From assembly GCF_030052995.1 (NCBI RefSeq), contig NZ_JASJPW010000001.1:2532001-2596000 (forward strand): a stretch of DNA of 64,000 nt. Direction: 5' to 3'. The notes beneath the pieces are model-generated. The model worked only from the letters and a program-made list of their open reading frames with translations. It did not search any database and was not told where the DNA came from. Origin of the DNA: Gemmobacter sp. 24YEA27. Its GTDB lineage: Bacteria; Pseudomonadota; Alphaproteobacteria; Rhodobacterales; Rhodobacteraceae. Positions within the stretch are counted from its first letter, which is position 1. The number at the start of each line of letters is the position of its first letter. The position numbers and the translations under genes are program-made. Positions 62,789-64,000 of the stretch are shown piece after piece.

Positions 62789-63189
62789 ATGAGCGCGCCC
62801 CTCGCGGCTCTGCCCCTGTCAGCCAGGAAAGCGGCGCTTGTCATGGCAGTCCTTTGCACCCTGCCCCCGTGAGTGTAAGCGCCCGCACTCTCGACTGCAG
62901 CGTCCGGTATGAATGTTCCGGCGGCAGCTGCAAAGAGACGAGCCGCCATTACCGCACCCATGCCGGCCCGAAAAAGATTGAGGTCCAGAGCCAGGGCTAT
63001 GCGACCGATCTTGTGATGCTCGACAAAACCTCGGGCGGCGATCTTGTTTACGGGGGCCAGATCGGCCCGAATTTCTATGGTGTCTTCTTTCTTGCCCCGT
63101 CGAATGGCGCGCAGCTGATGCTGCAGGGCGTCAATGGCTGGTCGGAAAACAAGACCGAGATGCTGATTTGCACGGAGGCCACGGGCTGA
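62789..63189 (+). CDS. Small secreted cysteine-containing protein in a LivH-type operon, with apparent 1-base frameshift
   Basis: Starts at the ATG at 62789. It begins MSAPLAALPLSARKAALVMA and then has a hydrophobic signal, VLCTLPPV. The frame fails at a run of five C (62864-62868). One extra base gives PPVSVSARTLDCSVRYECSG and a 133-residue protein. The mature part has four Cys spread over it (DCSVRYECSGGSCKETSRHY, and LICTE near the end), and no family was recognised. The stop codon overlaps the next start (TGATG at 63187-63191), so the protein is translationally coupled to the LivH-type permease. Read literally only the mature part is open, from 62776. Confidence 0.62.
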
Positions 63190-64000
63190 TGGATATTCTC
63201 AACGCCCTTGTGGCTTTCGCCAATTTCATACTGGTGCCGGGGCTGACCTATGGCAGCCAGCTGGCGCTTGGCGCGCTTGGGGTCTCGCTGGTCTTCGCGG
63301 TGCTGAGGTTTTCGAATTTTGCGCATGGCGACACGATGGCGCTTGGCACGGTGATGGCGATCCTTTTCACCTGGATGCTGCAAAGCTGGGGCATTTCTGC
63401 CGGCCCGCTGCCGACAGCACTGATCGCGCTGCCATTCGCGATCATCGCGACCTCGGTGCTGGTGCTGGGCTCTGATATCGTCGTCTACCGCTTTTACCGC
63501 CGTGCCAAAGCGAAACCGATCATCCTGATGATCGCCTCGATCGGCGTCATGTTCGTGATGAATGGCCTGGTGCGGATGATCCTTGGCACACGCGAGATTC
63601 AGTTTGCCGATGGCGAGCGCTTCCTGCTGCCACCCGCCGCCTTCCGCGCCGCCACGGGCCTCGCCGAGCCTCTGGCGATCCGCACCTCACAGGCGGTGTC
63701 CGTGATCGTCGCGGTGATCTGCGTTGCGGCGCTGTTCTGGTTTCTGAACCGCACCCGCACGGGCAAGTCGATGCGGGCTTTTTCCGACAATGAAGATCTG
63801 GCGCTGCTGTCGGGGATCAATCCGGACCGCGTGGTGATGGTGACCTGGATCATCGCCGCGGCGCTGGCGACCATTGCCGGCACGCTTTACGGGCTTGATA
63901 AAAACTACCGGGTCTTTGTCTATTTTGGGATGCTGCTGCCGATCTTTGCCAGCGCCATTGTCGGCGGGCTTGGCTCGCCCATCGGCGCGATCATCGGCGG
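63189..64000 (+). CDS. Branched-chain amino acid-type ABC transporter permease (LivH family), runs off the right edge
   Basis: Starts at the ATG at 63189 (TGATG overlap with the small protein) and stays open to 64000, 270 residues so far. Membrane segments are regularly spaced. YGSQLALGALGVSLVFAVLR and FSNFAHGDTMALGTVMAI match LivH, and SMRAFSDNEDLALLSGINPD (usually R-(AC)-DN-AA-L-GI) is the cytoplasmic loop contacting the ATPase. The end (SAIVGGLGSPIGAIIGG) is the usual LivH GGxGS-GA-GG region near the C-terminus. Cut by the window edge and therefore absent from the supplied frames. Confidence 0.92.
   Translation, partial: MDILNALVAFANFILVPGLTYGSQLALGALGVSLVFAVLRFSNFAHGDTMALGTVMAILFTWMLQSWGISAGPLPTALIALPFAIIATSVLVLGSDIVVYRFYRRAKAKPIILMIASIGVMFVMNGLVRMILGTREIQFADGERFLLPPAAFRAATGLAEPLAIRTSQAVSVIVAVICVAALFWFLNRTRTGKSMRAFSDNEDLALLSGINPDRVVMVTWIIAAALATIAGTLYGLDKNYRVFVYFGMLLPIFASAIVGGLGSPIGAIIG

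Noticed and set aside
62666..62872. Separate gene in the frame 62666-62872
   Set aside because: Its 3' part is the signal peptide of the small secreted protein before the missing base. As a separate gene it would end in the middle of the signal peptide.

Overview
The window looks like a chromosomal segment of a Rhodobacterales alphaproteobacterium (Rhodobacter/Paracoccus-type). The grounds are high G+C coding DNA, a CtrA response regulator next to a SciP-type CtrA inhibitor, the LpxI (not LpxH) lipid A route, EpmA beside EF-P, and the gene order pyrH-frr-uppS-cdsA-dxr-rseP-bamA-skp-fabZ-lpxA-lpxI-lpxB. No rRNA, tRNA or CRISPR array was seen. 

Layout. 1-2.85 kb: 5' end of ligA, ctrA and sciP on the minus strand, then mnmA on the plus strand. 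2.97-16.15 kb: one long minus-strand block for envelope biogenesis, covering UMP kinase, ribosome recycling, undecaprenyl-PP synthase, CDP-diglyceride synthase, the MEP-pathway enzyme Dxr, RseP, BamA, Skp, FabZ and lipid A synthesis. A 54-residue membrane protein with its own terminator sits between rseP and bamA. 16.3-25.1 kb: miaA, an AraC-type regulator and an oligopeptide-type ABC importer (binding protein, two permeases, fused double ATPase). 25.3-30.9 kb: a minus-strand polyamine-type ABC operon and an amidohydrolase. 31.3-41.7 kb: a di-haem peroxidase, an AbrB-type membrane protein, a DsbA-like protein, an L,D-transpeptidase, small membrane proteins, an RBBP9-like hydrolase, a MerR regulator, an Xre-RES toxin-antitoxin pair, msrA, an M20 peptidase and an FAD oxidoreductase. 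42.05-42.77 kb: a gene graveyard made of a decayed IS5-type transposase joined to the decayed C-terminus of an RTX-type protein. 42.8-49.7 kb: a DUF3422 protein, the obgE-proB-proA operon, epmA and efp. 50-56.8 kb: a haem/iron area with two HugZ-family genes, an SbmA/YddA-type ABC exporter-like protein and a TonB-dependent haem-type receptor. 57.2-58.3 kb: an IS903-like element whose transposase carries a nonsense codon before its catalytic Glu. 58.4-64 kb: a PQQ-type sugar dehydrogenase and a branched-chain amino acid-type ABC operon that runs off the right edge.

Two things cut across the window. First, six genes or gene parts (lpxI, lpxA, miaA, potA-like twice, and a small secreted protein in the liv-type operon) are each broken by one missing base in a G or C run. 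Every break is repaired by adding one G/C. Several of these genes should be essential or nearly so, so homopolymer errors in the assembly are the simplest explanation. Second, a dispersed intergenic element (a TTAAATATCCC-like core next to a GGGGC-AGC-GCCCC-like hairpin) recurs at gene ends and inside operons.

No clearly new multi-gene system was found. The best candidates for follow-up are the SciP/CtrA pair with its near-consensus CtrA boxes, the Xre-RES pair, the small membrane protein between rseP and bamA, and the small secreted cysteine-containing protein translationally coupled to a LivH-type permease.
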